A DNA stretch of 64,000 bases from Planosporangium sp963837285 (GCA_963837285.1 CAWIMS010000005.1:62001-126000); one strand, 5' to 3'. Shown: positions 16,535 through 26,080, numbered from the stretch's first letter. Program-made: numbers and translations. Notes: generated from the sequence alone by a model not told the origin.

Positions 16535-17221
16535 GTGCTCCCAATGCCGCCACGATCCCGTTGTCGACCCGTTCGCTGGTGTACCTGTCCGAACGGCTGG
16601 CCGCGTCGGCAGGAGATCGGATCACGGTGGCGCCGTCTGACGCCGGGTGAGCAGGCGTTGCTGGTGCTGGCCCACCTGCGCAACGGCGACACCTACAGCC
16701 GGTTGGCGGCCGGTATCAACGTCGGCGTCGCCACCGTCTACCGGTACCTGCGTGAAGCCGTCGACCTGCTCGCCGCGGCAGCGCCGAGCCTGACCGAGGC
16801 GATGCGCACGGCTCGTGCGAAGGCGTTCGTGATCCTCGACAGCACCCTGGTCCCGATCGAACGGATCGGCGGCAGCAAGGACCGCCGCTACTACTCGGGC
16901 AACCACAAGCGCCACGGTGTCAACGTCCAGGTGCTGGCCGACCCGCATGGTGAGCTGATCTGGCTGTCGCCGGCGTTACCCGGCTCGGTGCACGATCTCA
17001 AGGCCGCCCGCACCCACGGCCTGATCGACGCGCTGACCAGGTCCGTCGTCGCGACCCTGGCTGACAAGGGCTACCCCGGTGCCCGCGGCGCGGTCGGCGT
17101 GCCGTTCTACGGCAGAAACCTGCTGGCCGTGGAGCAGGAACGCCTGACCACGCCGCGGTCGCCGCGCACGCCGGCCCGTGCGGCGTCCGCGGCTGCCGGT
17201 CGCGGCACCGACCGCTCCTGA
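16535..17221 (+). pseudogene. IS5-like (DDE_Tnp_4, HTH) transposase, degraded
   Basis: The core WRRLTPGEQALLVLAHLRNG, the HTH VGVATVYRYLREAVDLL and the first catalytic Asp (FVILDSTLVPIERI), then DKGYPGARGAV, identify an IS5-group transposase. The N-terminal part lies in another frame (AACGGCTGGCC region near 16590), and the C-terminus from about 17110 does not match the family and lacks the final Glu region. It is therefore broken at both ends and inactive. Confidence 0.7.
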
Positions 17222-17328
17222 CCCGGGTGCTGGAGACCATCATCGTGAACACCGCTGTCCGTTCGAGACAATTGAAGTCTTTCCCGAACAACCGGAGCGT
17301 AGGGTCACGGACACCGGAAGGCGGCAGC

Positions 17329-17925
17329 ATGGAATACCTCGTCACGATGACCACGCACGTTCCTGACGGAACGCCAGACCAGGCGGTTGCGGACGTCCGC
17401 TCGCGCGAGGCGGCACATTCGAGCGAGCTCGCCGCGCAGGGGCACCTGTTGCGGTTGTGGCGCCCGCCGCTGCGGCCGGGCGAGTGGCGCTCGCTCGGGC
17501 TGTTCGCCGCCGCCGATGACGCCGAGCTCGAGCAGGTGCTCGCCGCGATGCCGCTGCGGGTGTGGCGCGCTGACGACGTGACGCCGCTCTGGTCGCACCC
17601 GAACGACCCGGACCTGCCGGCCAAGCAGGGAGCGACGGAGTTCCCGACCACCTTCACCATCGCCATCCCGGATAGCACGCCGGAGCGGGTCGTCAACGAC
17701 GCCGAGGCGCGTGAGGCGCAGCGGGCGAAGGAGCTTGCCGGGCAGGGGCACCTGCTGCGGCTGTGGCGGCTGCCCGGCGACTCGCGCGCGCTGGGCCTGT
17801 GGCGCGCCCGGGACCCGGCCGAGATGCAGGCGATCGTCAAGTCGCTGCCGCTGGACGCCTGGATGACGGTGGAGACCACGCCACTGACCCCGCACCCGAG
17901 CGACCCGGGGCTGGCAGCGTCATGA
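17329..17925 (+). CDS. Tandem muconolactone-isomerase-like protein
   Basis: 198 residues from ATG 17329 (site GGAAGGCGG upstream). Two copies of a ~90-residue MIase-like domain: MEYLVTMTTHVPDGTPDQAV ... GHLLRLWRPP, and FPTTFTIAIPDSTPERVV ... GHLLRLWRLPG. Each has the E-A-x(8)-A-x-Q-GHLLRLW pattern. Classical muconolactone isomerase is a single-domain decamer in catechol degradation, so an internal duplication is uncommon. The stop overlaps the SDR start by ATGA. Substrate unknown; the pair probably acts in one small-molecule pathway. Confidence 0.8.
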   Translation: MEYLVTMTTHVPDGTPDQAVADVRSREAAHSSELAAQGHLLRLWRPPLRPGEWRSLGLFAAADDAELEQVLAAMPLRVWRADDVTPLWSHPNDPDLPAKQGATEFPTTFTIAIPDSTPERVVNDAEAREAQRAKELAGQGHLLRLWRLPGDSRALGLWRARDPAEMQAIVKSLPLDAWMTVETTPLTPHPSDPGLAAS

Positions 17926-18629
17926 CGGGCAAGGTCGCCATCATCACCGGGGGTTCCCAGGGCATCGGCGCCGGGCTGGTCGCCGGGTACCGAGGCCGCG
18001 GCTGGGCGGTAGTAGCCAGCGCCCGCACCATCAAGCGGTCCGAGGATCCGGACCTGCTCACCGTCGAGGGCGACATCACGGAACCCGCCACCGCCGACCG
18101 GATCATCGCCGCGGCACTGGAACGCTTCGCCCGCATCGACACCCTGGTCAACAACGCAGGTGTGTTCATCTCCAAGCCGTTCACCGACTACACCGCCGCC
18201 GACTACGCGACCGTCGTCGGGGTCAACCTCACCGGGTTCTTCTGGCTGACCCAGCGCGCCATCGTCGAGATGCTGACACGGCACGGCGGCCACGTGGTCA
18301 ACGTCTCGGCCACCCTTGCCGAGGTCGCGAACTCCGGCACGCCGGCGGTGCTGACCGCGCTCACCAAGGGTGGCCTGGCGGCGGCCACCAGATCGTTGGC
18401 CATCGAGTACGCCTCCCGCGGCATCCGGGTCAACGCCGTCTCGCCGGGCATCATCCAAACCCCGGTGCACCCGCAGGAAAGCTACGCAGGACTCGGCGAC
18501 CGGCTTCCCCCGCTCGGGCGGGTCGGTCAGATCAGCGACGTCGTGGACGCCATCCTGTTCCTCGAGTCGTCGCCCTACATCACCGGCGAGATCCTGCACA
18601 TCGACGGCGGCCAGATCGCCGGGCACTGA
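17922..18629 (+). CDS. Short-chain dehydrogenase/reductase
   Basis: 235 residues from ATG 17922, overlapping the preceding stop. The Rossmann motif TGGSQGIG (residues 9-16), NNAG and the end GEILHIDGGQIAGH are standard for classical SDRs. The active-site Ser (NVSATL) and Lys (LTKGG) are present, but the Tyr four residues before the Lys is replaced by Leu (AVLTALTKGG). A sub-family of SDRs lacks this Tyr, so it may be catalytically altered. Coupling to the MIase-like gene suggests a shared pathway. Confidence 0.85.
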   Translation: MTGKVAIITGGSQGIGAGLVAGYRGRGWAVVASARTIKRSEDPDLLTVEGDITEPATADRIIAAALERFARIDTLVNNAGVFISKPFTDYTAADYATVVGVNLTGFFWLTQRAIVEMLTRHGGHVVNVSATLAEVANSGTPAVLTALTKGGLAAATRSLAIEYASRGIRVNAVSPGIIQTPVHPQESYAGLGDRLPPLGRVGQISDVVDAILFLESSPYITGEILHIDGGQIAGH

Positions 18630-18842
18630 GGCCCTCGGCTAGGCCGGCTGGCCGTCCTACCCAAACTGCCCTGCGGTCAGAACCGCGCCACCGCCCTGGT
18701 GCGGCCAGCCTGACCATCCACCCTCGCGCAGCCTCATGACGTTGGAAGGGCTCACTGCCCCGTGCTGAACGCATGCCCGCTGTCGTCGGGCGGCGCGGTT
18801 GACCCCGTTCCACCCCGACGAATTCCACGCCGAGATACGAGC

Positions 18843-19208
18843 TCAGCTCGGGACATCGACTTGGAGGTCGTGGTAGTCGCCGATCGACAGCACGACGGTG
18901 CCGTCCTGTACAAGCTCGTAGTCCCAGAGTTTGTGTTCGGGGTCGAACGACTCGATCGACGGTTCCAGCCGCACGAACAGATCCCTGGCGGTCGGAGTCA
19001 GCGGACCCGCGATCTCGATGGCGTCACGCATGCCGCTCCACGGCCGCACCTCGACCCCTGGCAGCGCCATGAACTCCGTCCGCCCGTGGCTGAGCGGGCC
19101 TTCACCGTCTGGCACGTGTACCCGGAACTCGTCCGCACGGACCAGGTACTCCTCGAGCAGCGCCCGCCATTCGTCATCGGACACAGCGCCCAGATACTGC
19201 CGCGACAT
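18843..19208 (-). CDS. Hypothetical protein, 121 aa
   Basis: I do not recognise the family. It is an acidic soluble protein (WRALLEEYLVRADEFRVHV, then LTPTARDLFVRLEPSIES, ending DYHDLQVDVPS) with no signal peptide or membrane segment. Codon use matches neighbours and the frame is intact. It stands alone between the SDR and a broken SnoaL-like gene on the same strand. Confidence 0.55.
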   Translation of the reverse strand: MSRQYLGAVSDDEWRALLEEYLVRADEFRVHVPDGEGPLSHGRTEFMALPGVEVRPWSGMRDAIEIAGPLTPTARDLFVRLEPSIESFDPEHKLWDYELVQDGTVVLSIGDYHDLQVDVPS

Positions 19209-19400
19209 GCAGAGATCATATGGTGCGCAACAAACGCCATGGTCAGGGCGAGCCGAAAGGGGCCGCCCGGCCGCACGACCGGGCGCAGGTCAGCACCGCC
19301 GTCGTGACGCTCCGTAGCAATCGGTTCGCGGCGTGTGGGTGCGTTCAGTTCCCTTCCGGCCCTCGGCCGGGTTGATGGGCTGGGCCGATCCTGGCCCAGG

Positions 19401-19804
19401 TCAGACCTTGGTGACGTCTCTACCAGGCATCGGCTCTGCAATTGCCCCCCGCCATACGGGCGCAGGGAAGGGATCTGCGAAATACTGCGTCTCGTGCACC
19501 ACGTGCGCTTGAGAGAACTCCATAATGCTCACTGAATACGTGGGCACGCCGTCGTAGGTGATGATGCACTCGCTCACCCACAGATTCCGGCTGCCGACGA
19601 TCCGGAGGACGTTAAACAGGCGACTGGCAGGGTGCCCGCCACGTTGCGCCAAATCGTCGCGCGGCCTCGAAATCGTTCACCTGACTGGGGGTAGTCGAGG
19701 ATCGCGTCCTCGGCGTAGATCGCGTGCTCCGCTTCGGTCTCCCCGGACTCCGATGCCCGCCAGTGTTCCTCGATTGCGGCCCTGATCCGAGCCTCGGAAT
19801 CCAT
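19401..19804 (-). pseudogene. SnoaL/NTF2-like protein, frameshifted
   Basis: From ATG 19804 the frame reads MDSEARIRAAIEEHWRASE ... AIYAEDAILDYPQSGERF, the N-terminal half of an NTF2-like fold. At about 19645-19655 it moves to another frame that continues HPASRLFNVLRIVGSRNLWV, ITYDGVPTYSVSIMEF and HVVHETQYFADPF to 19401. One missing base near TTTGG-CGCAACG explains the break. The halves together give the expected ~134 residues. Confidence 0.7.
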
Positions 19805-20005
19805 CGCATCGGCCCTTCTGCAGGCGGGGAAGCGGGCCCCCGAGAGACCGGAAAACGCTTCGACGTCTCCGCACAGGGCGCGAGCCGTCAAAACATGTTA
19901 TTCAAACGGTAAGAGGGTAGACCGTGGCAGCGGTGATGGCGGGCTTCGTCGTCGCGGCCGTCCTTGAGCACCGCTTACTCATCTCGGCAAAGCGGTGAGC
20001 GTCGG

Positions 20006-20921
20006 CTAGGTTCCGGAGGCCATGTACGCGGCGAGGATGTAGTTGGGGTGGCGGTCGAGGTTCTTGCGGGCCCGGCCGTAGCGCATCGTTGTACGTGGGT
20101 CGGCATGGCGGGCGGCAATCTGCACGTCGCGCAGGCTGACTCCGGCGTCGAGCATGGTCGTGACGAAGGTGACGGAGCATGTGAGGGTGCATCCTCGGCA
20201 TCCGGATCCCGGCCGCCTGCGCCAAGCGTTTGAGTCGGCGTGTGGCGGCGTGGCGGTCCATCCGGGCGCCGAGGGTGTTGCGCAGGATCGGCCCGGCGAC
20301 GCGGCCGTCGATGGCGCGGTCGATCGCCCGGGCCACCGCCGGTGGCAGCGGGACCAAGACCACCTTGCCGCCCTTGCCACCCACCTGTAGGACGCGGTGG
20401 CCGTGTTCCTCGTCCAGGTCGGCGATGCCGGCCCCGCAGGCTTCGAAGATCCGCAGGCCGAGCAGGCCGAGCAGGGCGACCAACGCGAAGTCGTTCGGGT
20501 TCGCTGACAGCCGGGCGGTGGTGATCAGCGCTTCGAACTGCAGATGCCCGAGGCCGAGGGTCGGCGACTCCGCGGGCACCGGCGGTCGGCGGACATAGTC
20601 GGCCGGCGAGTGCGGCAGGATCTGGTCGATGACGCAGACCCGGTAGAAGCCAACCACGACCGACAGCCGGCGGGACACCGTCGAGGGCTGGTAGCGGCGC
20701 ACGTCCTGCCGCCAGCGCAGGTACCGTTCGATGTCCACCCGGACCGCGGCGAGCGGGTCGAGGTCCTGGTCGGCGCACCAGCGTAGGAAGATCCGCAGGT
20801 CGGATTCGGTATGCACTCGGGTCTCACCGCGGTAGCGGCCCAGGTAGGCCGACACCGCGGCGCGTAGGACGAGCTGATCGGCACAAGCGATACCGGTACT
20901 GGGAGCAGGAAAGGCAGCCAT
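20006..20921 (-). pseudogene. Tyrosine recombinase/integrase (XerC/D-like), frameshifted
   Basis: The N-terminal core-binding domain (SAYLGRYRGETRVHTESDLRIFLRW) and catalytic domain with Arg in LGLRIFEA, Lys in VGGKGGK and HPHMLRH are in one frame. Near 20175-20185 the frame shifts (two bases lost or one gained), after which FVTTMLDAGVSLRDVQ, ARHADPRTTMRYG (His and nucleophile Tyr) and NYILAAYMASGT follow in the second frame. The unshifted reading gives an Arg-rich, non-family tail to 19902. Without the shift the enzyme lacks its Tyr and is dead. No attachment site or tRNA is visible nearby. Confidence 0.75.
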
Positions 20922-21090
20922 ACATCACCGTGCATCACCGGTCAGAATGAACACGAGCACGCCCGGCGCGGCATGAGCGGGCGTGGGGCTCACGGGGTTT
21001 GTGGGGTGGCGCGGGCATGCCGGCTGCGGTATGGAGATCAGCCGATGCGAGCGGCTGTTCGAGTTCATTGGCGTGCGGAAGGATGATGTC

Positions 21091-21768
21091 ATGTGGATCA
21101 GTCGCCGGAGCGGTTCGGCCGCAGAGCCGCCGTCGGCCGAGCAGCTCGAGCAGTGGGGCCGACGGATGTCCCCGCCGGAATACGAGTTCCCGGCGGGTCT
21201 CGGGCTGACCGTCCTGCTCGGCCGGACCGATGACGTAGCGGTCGGGCTTACCCACGTCGAGGCATACTCGACGGGGTTCCGGTTCACGCTGGCCGTCCGG
21301 GTGCGCCAGCCGCGGCCGCAGTTCGCCCGCGGTGGGCTGCACATGCTCATCAGCTCGCACGTCCACCCCGGCATCGACGTGCACCCAGAGGATCGCCTGC
21401 TGCTCGGCATCGAGTACCCCGATGGCCGCCGCGCCTCCACGCTGACCGACATGCGGATGCACGGCCCAGGCGCCATGACCGACAGGGAACAACTCGTGCT
21501 GGTTCAACAGGGCGGAGGCGGCGGCGAACACAGCGTGGACCAATCCTACTGGGTGACACCACTGCCTCCCGAAGGACCGGTGACCGTCGTCCTTGCCTGG
21601 CCGGGCTTCGGCATCCAGGAGTCACGAACGACCCTCGACGCAGCCGCAATCCGCGCAGCAGCCTCGCACAGCCAACAACTCTGGCCACCGCAGCCAGCCA
21701 CCGAACCCCCGGAACCACCGCCTCCGCCTCGCCCGTCCTCCGGCTGGTTCGCCGAGCCACCAAGCTGA
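21091..21768 (+). CDS. Hypothetical protein with Pro-rich C-terminus
   Basis: 225 residues from ATG 21091, chosen for the GGAAGGA site 7 bases upstream (an ATG at 21031 is also in frame). I do not recognise the family. The body is beta-rich (GLTVLLGRTDDVAVGL, GFRFTLAVRVRQ, VDQSYWVTPLPPEGPVTVVL) and ends in a Pro-rich tail (PPEPPPPPRP). No signal peptide or membrane segment. Two hairpins follow the stop. Confidence 0.6.
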   Translation: MWISRRSGSAAEPPSAEQLEQWGRRMSPPEYEFPAGLGLTVLLGRTDDVAVGLTHVEAYSTGFRFTLAVRVRQPRPQFARGGLHMLISSHVHPGIDVHPEDRLLLGIEYPDGRRASTLTDMRMHGPGAMTDREQLVLVQQGGGGGEHSVDQSYWVTPLPPEGPVTVVLAWPGFGIQESRTTLDAAAIRAAASHSQQLWPPQPATEPPEPPPPPRPSSGWFAEPPS

Positions 21769-21784
21769 CCCAGCCAGCACCCAA

Positions 21785-21837
21785 CGGCCCGACGGGCCGC
21801 GAGTCGCGCTCGGTTAGCGGCATGACCGGATGCCGCT
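21785..21837. terminator. Two hairpins between convergent genes
   Basis: CGGCCC-GAC-GGGCCG at 21785-21799 and AGCGGCAT-(6)-ATGCCGCT at 21816-21837 lie between the plus gene ending at 21768 and the minus gene ending at 21911. They have no U tract, as is common in actinobacteria, and could end transcription from both sides. Confidence 0.55.
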
Positions 21838-21910
21838 CGTCCAACTCATGTCTTGTGTTCGGTTCCTGCCTGCCGATGACGCTGGGACATCCAAGGGCGG
21901 GCGTACCGGG

Positions 21911-22300
21911 CTATGAGTAGCGACGCCAGGCCAGCATGCTGATCACGGCCTGAGCGATTCGACCGACTCCGGTGGCACGGGGCAGGCAGTAGGTGGCGTA
22001 CCAATTGGCAATCGCATCGGTGACGAGAACCAAGACGGCGAGGTAAAGCCCGATCAGCCGCCGGCCCACGAGCAGTGATGCCGCCAACGGGTCGAACACG
22101 GTCAGTGAGGTGAAGTAAATCGCCAGCCAGGTCGGAGCCCACCGGTACGGAGGCCACCCGCCGGTGACGAGCTGGACCAGATGCACTGCACCGCCGTATC
22201 CCAGGACAGCAGTCAGAACCGCGACCGCCATCCGAATGCTGCGAGGTACGCCACGCCAACGGCCTTGTCCCATCCGCGCCATGGTGCCATGGGTCGTCAT
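21911..22300 (-). CDS. Hypothetical small membrane protein
   Basis: 129 residues from ATG 22300. It has three or four hydrophobic helices (VAVLTAVLGYGGAVHLVQLV; WLAIYFTSLTVFDPLAASLL; LIGLYLAVLVLVTDAIANW; a weaker one near the end) and a basic C-terminus. Family not recognised; topology resembles small actinobacterial integral membrane proteins of unknown role. Start is uncertain between 22300 and an ATG 18 bases further in. Confidence 0.6.
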   Translation of the reverse strand: MTTHGTMARMGQGRWRGVPRSIRMAVAVLTAVLGYGGAVHLVQLVTGGWPPYRWAPTWLAIYFTSLTVFDPLAASLLVGRRLIGLYLAVLVLVTDAIANWYATYCLPRATGVGRIAQAVISMLAWRRYS

Positions 22301-22622
22301 CCGTTCGTCGGCACGATTGAGCGTCCCCGGCCCCAGGGCGCGGTTACGGAACGTATCAAGCGGAAGGCGGCAAATCCGGATGCCGGCCGGCCCGTCCACG
22401 CTGAATGCGCCCACGCCATCGATCACGCCAACACGCCGACCGCCGATCAACTTCTCAAATACGTTCTGAGAACCAGGAGTGCGGTCTGGTGACTGTCCGA
22501 CCGAGGAGATCAGGCAGACGTAGCGGGATCAGCGGCAGGCTTGTTGATCCACACGGTGGTGGGGACGGCGGGTGGCTTGGGATGTTTGCGCACGACCGTT
22601 CGGGGAAGCCACCGCCCGAACC
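22301..22622. other. Intergenic region without recognisable gene
   Basis: Between a minus-strand membrane protein and a truncated TetR gene. I see no coding signature, repeat or hairpin strong enough to call. Confidence 0.5.
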
Positions 22623-23003
22623 ATGGAAACTCAATCAGTTTCCTCAGTTTCCTCAGTTTCCTCAGTTTCCGAGAGTGACGGGCAGCGTGCCGACGTGATC
22701 GTGGAGGCGGCGGGCTGGCTGTTCGTCCCGCCGGGTTTCGCGCGGGTGGGCATGGACGGTCTCGCTCGTGAGCTCGGGATGAGCGACAAGACGATCTACT
22801 GCCGCTTTCCGGACAAGCGCAGCCTGCTGGCTGCGGTTTTGGATCGGCAGTTCGCGGTGGTTGGAGGTGCTAGCCCGAGTCGTGATGCAGATCGTCGGGC
22901 GCACATTCGGCTCATCGAGTGCCAAGGGAGGTCTCATGGCTCAAAGCATGCGGGACGGTCTGCGACCTCTGCGGGAACTGCCACTTCAGGTGGAGCAGAT
23001 TGA
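22623..23003 (+). pseudogene. TetR-family regulator, N-terminal part only
   Basis: From ATG 22623: MET, a Ser/Val repeat, then a TetR DNA-binding domain (VIVEAAGWLFVPPGFARVGMDG, LARELGMSDKTIYCRFPDKRSLL). After RQFAVV the sequence no longer resembles a TetR ligand domain and runs through the upstream region and start of the DUF2231-Rieske gene in another frame. The ~120-residue ligand-binding domain is missing, so it is probably a deletion remnant whose junction lies near 22860. Confidence 0.65.
22635..22670 (+). repeat. 9-bp tandem repeat (4 copies) in the TetR N-terminus
   Basis: TCAGTTTCC repeated four times, encoding Ser-Val-Ser units between the start codon and the DNA-binding domain. 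Being a multiple of three, slippage changes length without changing frame. Confidence 0.9.
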
Positions 23004-23820
23004 CTCCCTCGATCAGGTCGCCGGGGCCTTGGCCAAAGCGGTGGAACGTGCGGCTCCGGCCGGATCATCGGTCAACGAGGCGTTGAGCGGCACCGATTTC
23101 GGCCACCCACTGCATCCGCCGCTCACCGATGTCGTCATCGGAGCCTGGACGAGTGCGGTGGCCCTGGACTGGCTCGGAGGCAAGCGCGGCGGCCCGGCGG
23201 CGGACTGGCTCGTCGCACTCGGCGTCCTGTCGGCGCTTCCCACCGCGGCAGCAGGGCTCAACGACTGGGCGACGCTCGATGGACCGACCCGACGGCTCGG
23301 CCTGGTGCACGGTACGACCAACGTCGTAGCGACCGGACTGTTCGGGGCATCGTGGCTTGCGCGCAAGGCGGGTCGCCGGTTCTTCGGGAGGTTGTTGGCG
23401 CTGGCTGGTTACGGCACGGTTAGCGTCGGCGCCTTTCTCGGCGGCCACCTGTCGTTCCGAAGGGGGGTCGGCGTCGACCACACAGCTTTTCTGGAGGCGC
23501 CCGAGGATTGGACGGCGGTCGCCGACGAATCCAGCGTGAAGGAGTTGGAGCCGCTGCTGGTCAAGAGCGCGGGGGTCGAGATTGTGCTGGTCCGCGAGCG
23601 GGGATCGTTGTATGCGCTCCTCGAGCGATGCGCTCATCAAGGCGGCCCGCTCCACGAGGGCAGGATCGAGGACGGGTGTGTCGTCTGCCCCTGGCACTCG
23701 AGCCGCTATCGCCTCTCTGATGGCGCCGCCCTGAGCGGCCCCACCGCCCACCCCCAGCCGGCGGTTCAGGTGAGGGTCCGCGACGGCAAGGTGGAGGTGC
23801 GGCGATTGGTCAAGCGGTAG
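22936..23820 (+). CDS. DUF2231 membrane domain fused to a Rieske [2Fe-2S] domain
   Basis: 294 residues from ATG 22936, preceded by AAGGGAGG. Residues about 45-185 are a DUF2231-type membrane domain with four helices (HPLHPPLTDVVIGAWTSAV; DWLVALGVLSALPTAAAG; HGTTNVVATGLFGASWL; GYGTVSVGAFLGGHLSF). Residues about 195-294 are a Rieske domain with C-A-H (ERCAHQGGPL) and CPWHSSRY as the 2Cys-2His cluster ligands. It probably passes electrons at the membrane on the cytoplasmic side; partner unknown. The upstream TetR remnant may once have controlled it. Confidence 0.85.
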   Translation: MAQSMRDGLRPLRELPLQVEQIDSLDQVAGALAKAVERAAPAGSSVNEALSGTDFGHPLHPPLTDVVIGAWTSAVALDWLGGKRGGPAADWLVALGVLSALPTAAAGLNDWATLDGPTRRLGLVHGTTNVVATGLFGASWLARKAGRRFFGRLLALAGYGTVSVGAFLGGHLSFRRGVGVDHTAFLEAPEDWTAVADESSVKELEPLLVKSAGVEIVLVRERGSLYALLERCAHQGGPLHEGRIEDGCVVCPWHSSRYRLSDGAALSGPTAHPQPAVQVRVRDGKVEVRRLVKR

Positions 23821-23924
23821 ATGACGCACTCGTGGTGACGACGCCACAGCGTGGAGATGACACCACGCACGCCCGCGACCTGCACCTGTTCAGCACAATC
23901 TCGACGCGAGATGGACGTGACCCT

Positions 23925-24173
23925 ATGTCATCCTTCCCTCAGGGAAACCCGACCCCGTTGCCTTCATCAAATTCACTACTGACGTTGCTGCTTGACCAAC
24001 GACCGCCCTCAGTACCACACCCGGTCGAGGTCATGGCAGCGGTGATCGTGCTATCGCCTGGCGACTCGGGCACTCCGCCGCATCGACACTCCAGCCCAGT
24101 GTTCGGGTCCATGCTCGAGGGTGAGATGATCTTCGAGTGGCGGACTCATCTCACCGATCTGTCGGCTTCTTGA
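23925..24173 (+). pseudogene. Cupin-domain protein, 3'-truncated
   Basis: From ATG 23925 the frame reads LLTLLLDQRPPSVPHPVEV, then the cupin motif LSPGDSGTPPHRHSSPVFG and LEGEMIFEW. The second cupin motif and the C-terminal half are absent: after EW the sequence changes to RTHLTDLSAS and stops. A deletion junction near 24140 is likely. Confidence 0.65.
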
Positions 24174-24247
24174 TGATCTGGGTCTGCCGGCGGGAGCGGC
24201 TGGGCTGGCGTTAACGGTCACTGCGAACTGCTCACCGGGGGTGGTCG

Positions 24248-25193
24248 GTGACCGAGGGTTTGCCGGCTGAGGTGGTTATCCGGACTCCTGACCAGCGTCT
24301 GCGGGTGTTCGTGAGTTCCACGCTGGGCGAGTTGGCGGATGAGCGGCGGGCTGTTGCGCGGGCGATCTCGGCGCTGCGGCTCACGCCGGTGATGTTCGAG
24401 TTGGGGGCGCGGCCGCACCCCCCGCGGGATGTGTACCGGGCGTACCTGGCGCAAAGCGACGTGTTCGTCGGGCTGTACTGGCAGCGCTACGGGTGGGTCG
24501 GCCCTGGCATGGCGATCTCGGGCCTGGAGGAGGAGTTCGAGTTGTCGCGGGGGTTGCCGCGGCTGCTTTGCCATGGCGTGGATCTCGCCGATCGTTGGCG
24601 ACCTGGACGGCGCCCTGCGGGAGACATTGGCATCCCTGGAGGAGTTCCGCGGCCAGGACGAGCCGTACTGGACGGCGGTCGCCGTCGCCAGCGCCGGCTA
24701 CGTGGAGATGGCCGTCGGCCGCCACGACGACGCCCTGCGCCGCCTGACCGAGGCACGTGAGCTGGCGGAGCGGTTGGACAACGCCTGGCTGGCCGCCTGG
24801 TCGCGAGTGCAGCTGGGCATCCTGGCCGTCGTGCGGGGCCGGCTGGACCAGGCCCGGGCGCAGCTGGACGAGGGGCTGAACCGGAGCTTGGCGGCCCACA
24901 GCACCCCGCTCGTGACCCTGTGCCTGGTTGGGTTCGCCCGGTTGGCGTTCGCCGAGGGCGACCCCGAGCGGGCGGCCCGGCTGGCCGGGGCGGCCGACCG
25001 CCTGCGCCGACGGGTCGGCCCGCGGGCGTGGCCGATGCTGCGGCGGGGCGAGGCCGAGCTGGTGGCCCAGATCCGCCAGGCGGTCGGCGCGGACCGGTTC
25101 GACCAGCTGTACGCCGCCGGCTCCCGGCTCAACCAGCGGCAGGCGGTGGCCGCCGTCCGGGACCGGCACGGCGCTGGTGCCGCGGCCTCCTGA
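24248..25193 (+). pseudogene. DUF4062/TPR regulatory protein with large internal deletion
   Basis: The first ~105 residues (RLRVFVSSTLGELADERRAV, MFELGARPHPPRDVY, DVFVGLYWQRYGWVGP) are a DUF4062 domain, usually the N-terminus of large NTPase-TPR proteins. At about 24575-24585 the sequence jumps into another frame and continues as the C-terminal TPR region of such a protein (VGDLDGALRETLASLEEF, YVEMAVGRHDDALRRL, GRLDQARAQLDEGLNRS). The central ATPase is gone. The two ends probably derive from one gene. Confidence 0.7.
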
Positions 25194-25474
25194 GTCACGG
25201 CTACCTGCGGTCGTGCCCACGCATTCGACGGTCGCGGGTGGTTTTGCCCATCCCATCGGGGGGAAGGGCGGCCAGGCAACGACGAGCCAGCTCGGGTCGC
25301 GGGTGACGGGTGGCGGCGAAGGCGGCCGGTTCCGACCTCTGCACCGTCGCGAAACGGGTCGTGGGCTACCGGATCCTGGCCACGCAATTCGAGAAAGCCT
25401 GCGACGCCACTCGGCACGCCGCCGCATCGACGAATGCGCCGCCTGGCAGCCGACACGAAGAAGGAGGGCCGGCG

Positions 25475-25903
25475 ATGGCAACAGCTCGCGAGATCATGCA
25501 CCCGAACGTGGCGTGCATCGACGAAAACGAAACGCTCAACACGGCCGCACGCATGATGCGCGATCTGCACGTCGGGTCGCTACCGATCTGCGGCGCCGAC
25601 GGGCAACTGCGCGGCATCATCACCGACCGCGACCTCGTGGTGCGCTGCATCGCGGAAAACGGCGACCCCCGCACCGTCACCGCCGGGCAGCTCGCCCGCG
25701 GCACGCCGGTCTGCGCCGACGCCGACGTCGATGTCTCCGAGGTACTGCGGCTGATGGAGCAGCACGCCATCCGGCGGCTGCCGGTCCTCGACGATGACCG
25801 CCTGGTCGGCATGATCAGCGAGGCGGACCTGGCAACGCACCTCGGCGAGCGTGAGGTGGCCGAGTTCGCCGGCACGGTCTACGCAGCCCCACCGAACTCC
25901 TGA
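25475..25903 (+). CDS. CBS-domain-pair protein
   Basis: 142 residues from ATG 25475 (site AAGGAGG). Two CBS motifs: TAREIMHPNVACIDENETL ... GIITDRDLVVR, and QLARGTPVCADADVDV ... RRLPVLDDDRLVGMIS. Such stand-alone Bateman modules bind adenine nucleotides and act as energy sensors; in actinobacteria they are frequent in hypoxia/stress regulons. Intact frame; no operon partner is evident. Confidence 0.9.
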   Translation: MATAREIMHPNVACIDENETLNTAARMMRDLHVGSLPICGADGQLRGIITDRDLVVRCIAENGDPRTVTAGQLARGTPVCADADVDVSEVLRLMEQHAIRRLPVLDDDRLVGMISEADLATHLGEREVAEFAGTVYAAPPNS

Positions 25904-26080
25904 CAGTTTGCCACTCATGACCGGATGCGATCGCCAAGCGCAGGTCATGGCGGGGAAGCGGACAGGCGGTGTCTCGTAGGCAGGTGTCTCAGACTCGGCG
26001 TCTGGCGGTCGGTGCTGCTGCCGGCGTCGTGGATACCGGCCTGCCTCTCCCGGGCGGCCGGACCGGGCGAAAGGATACCC

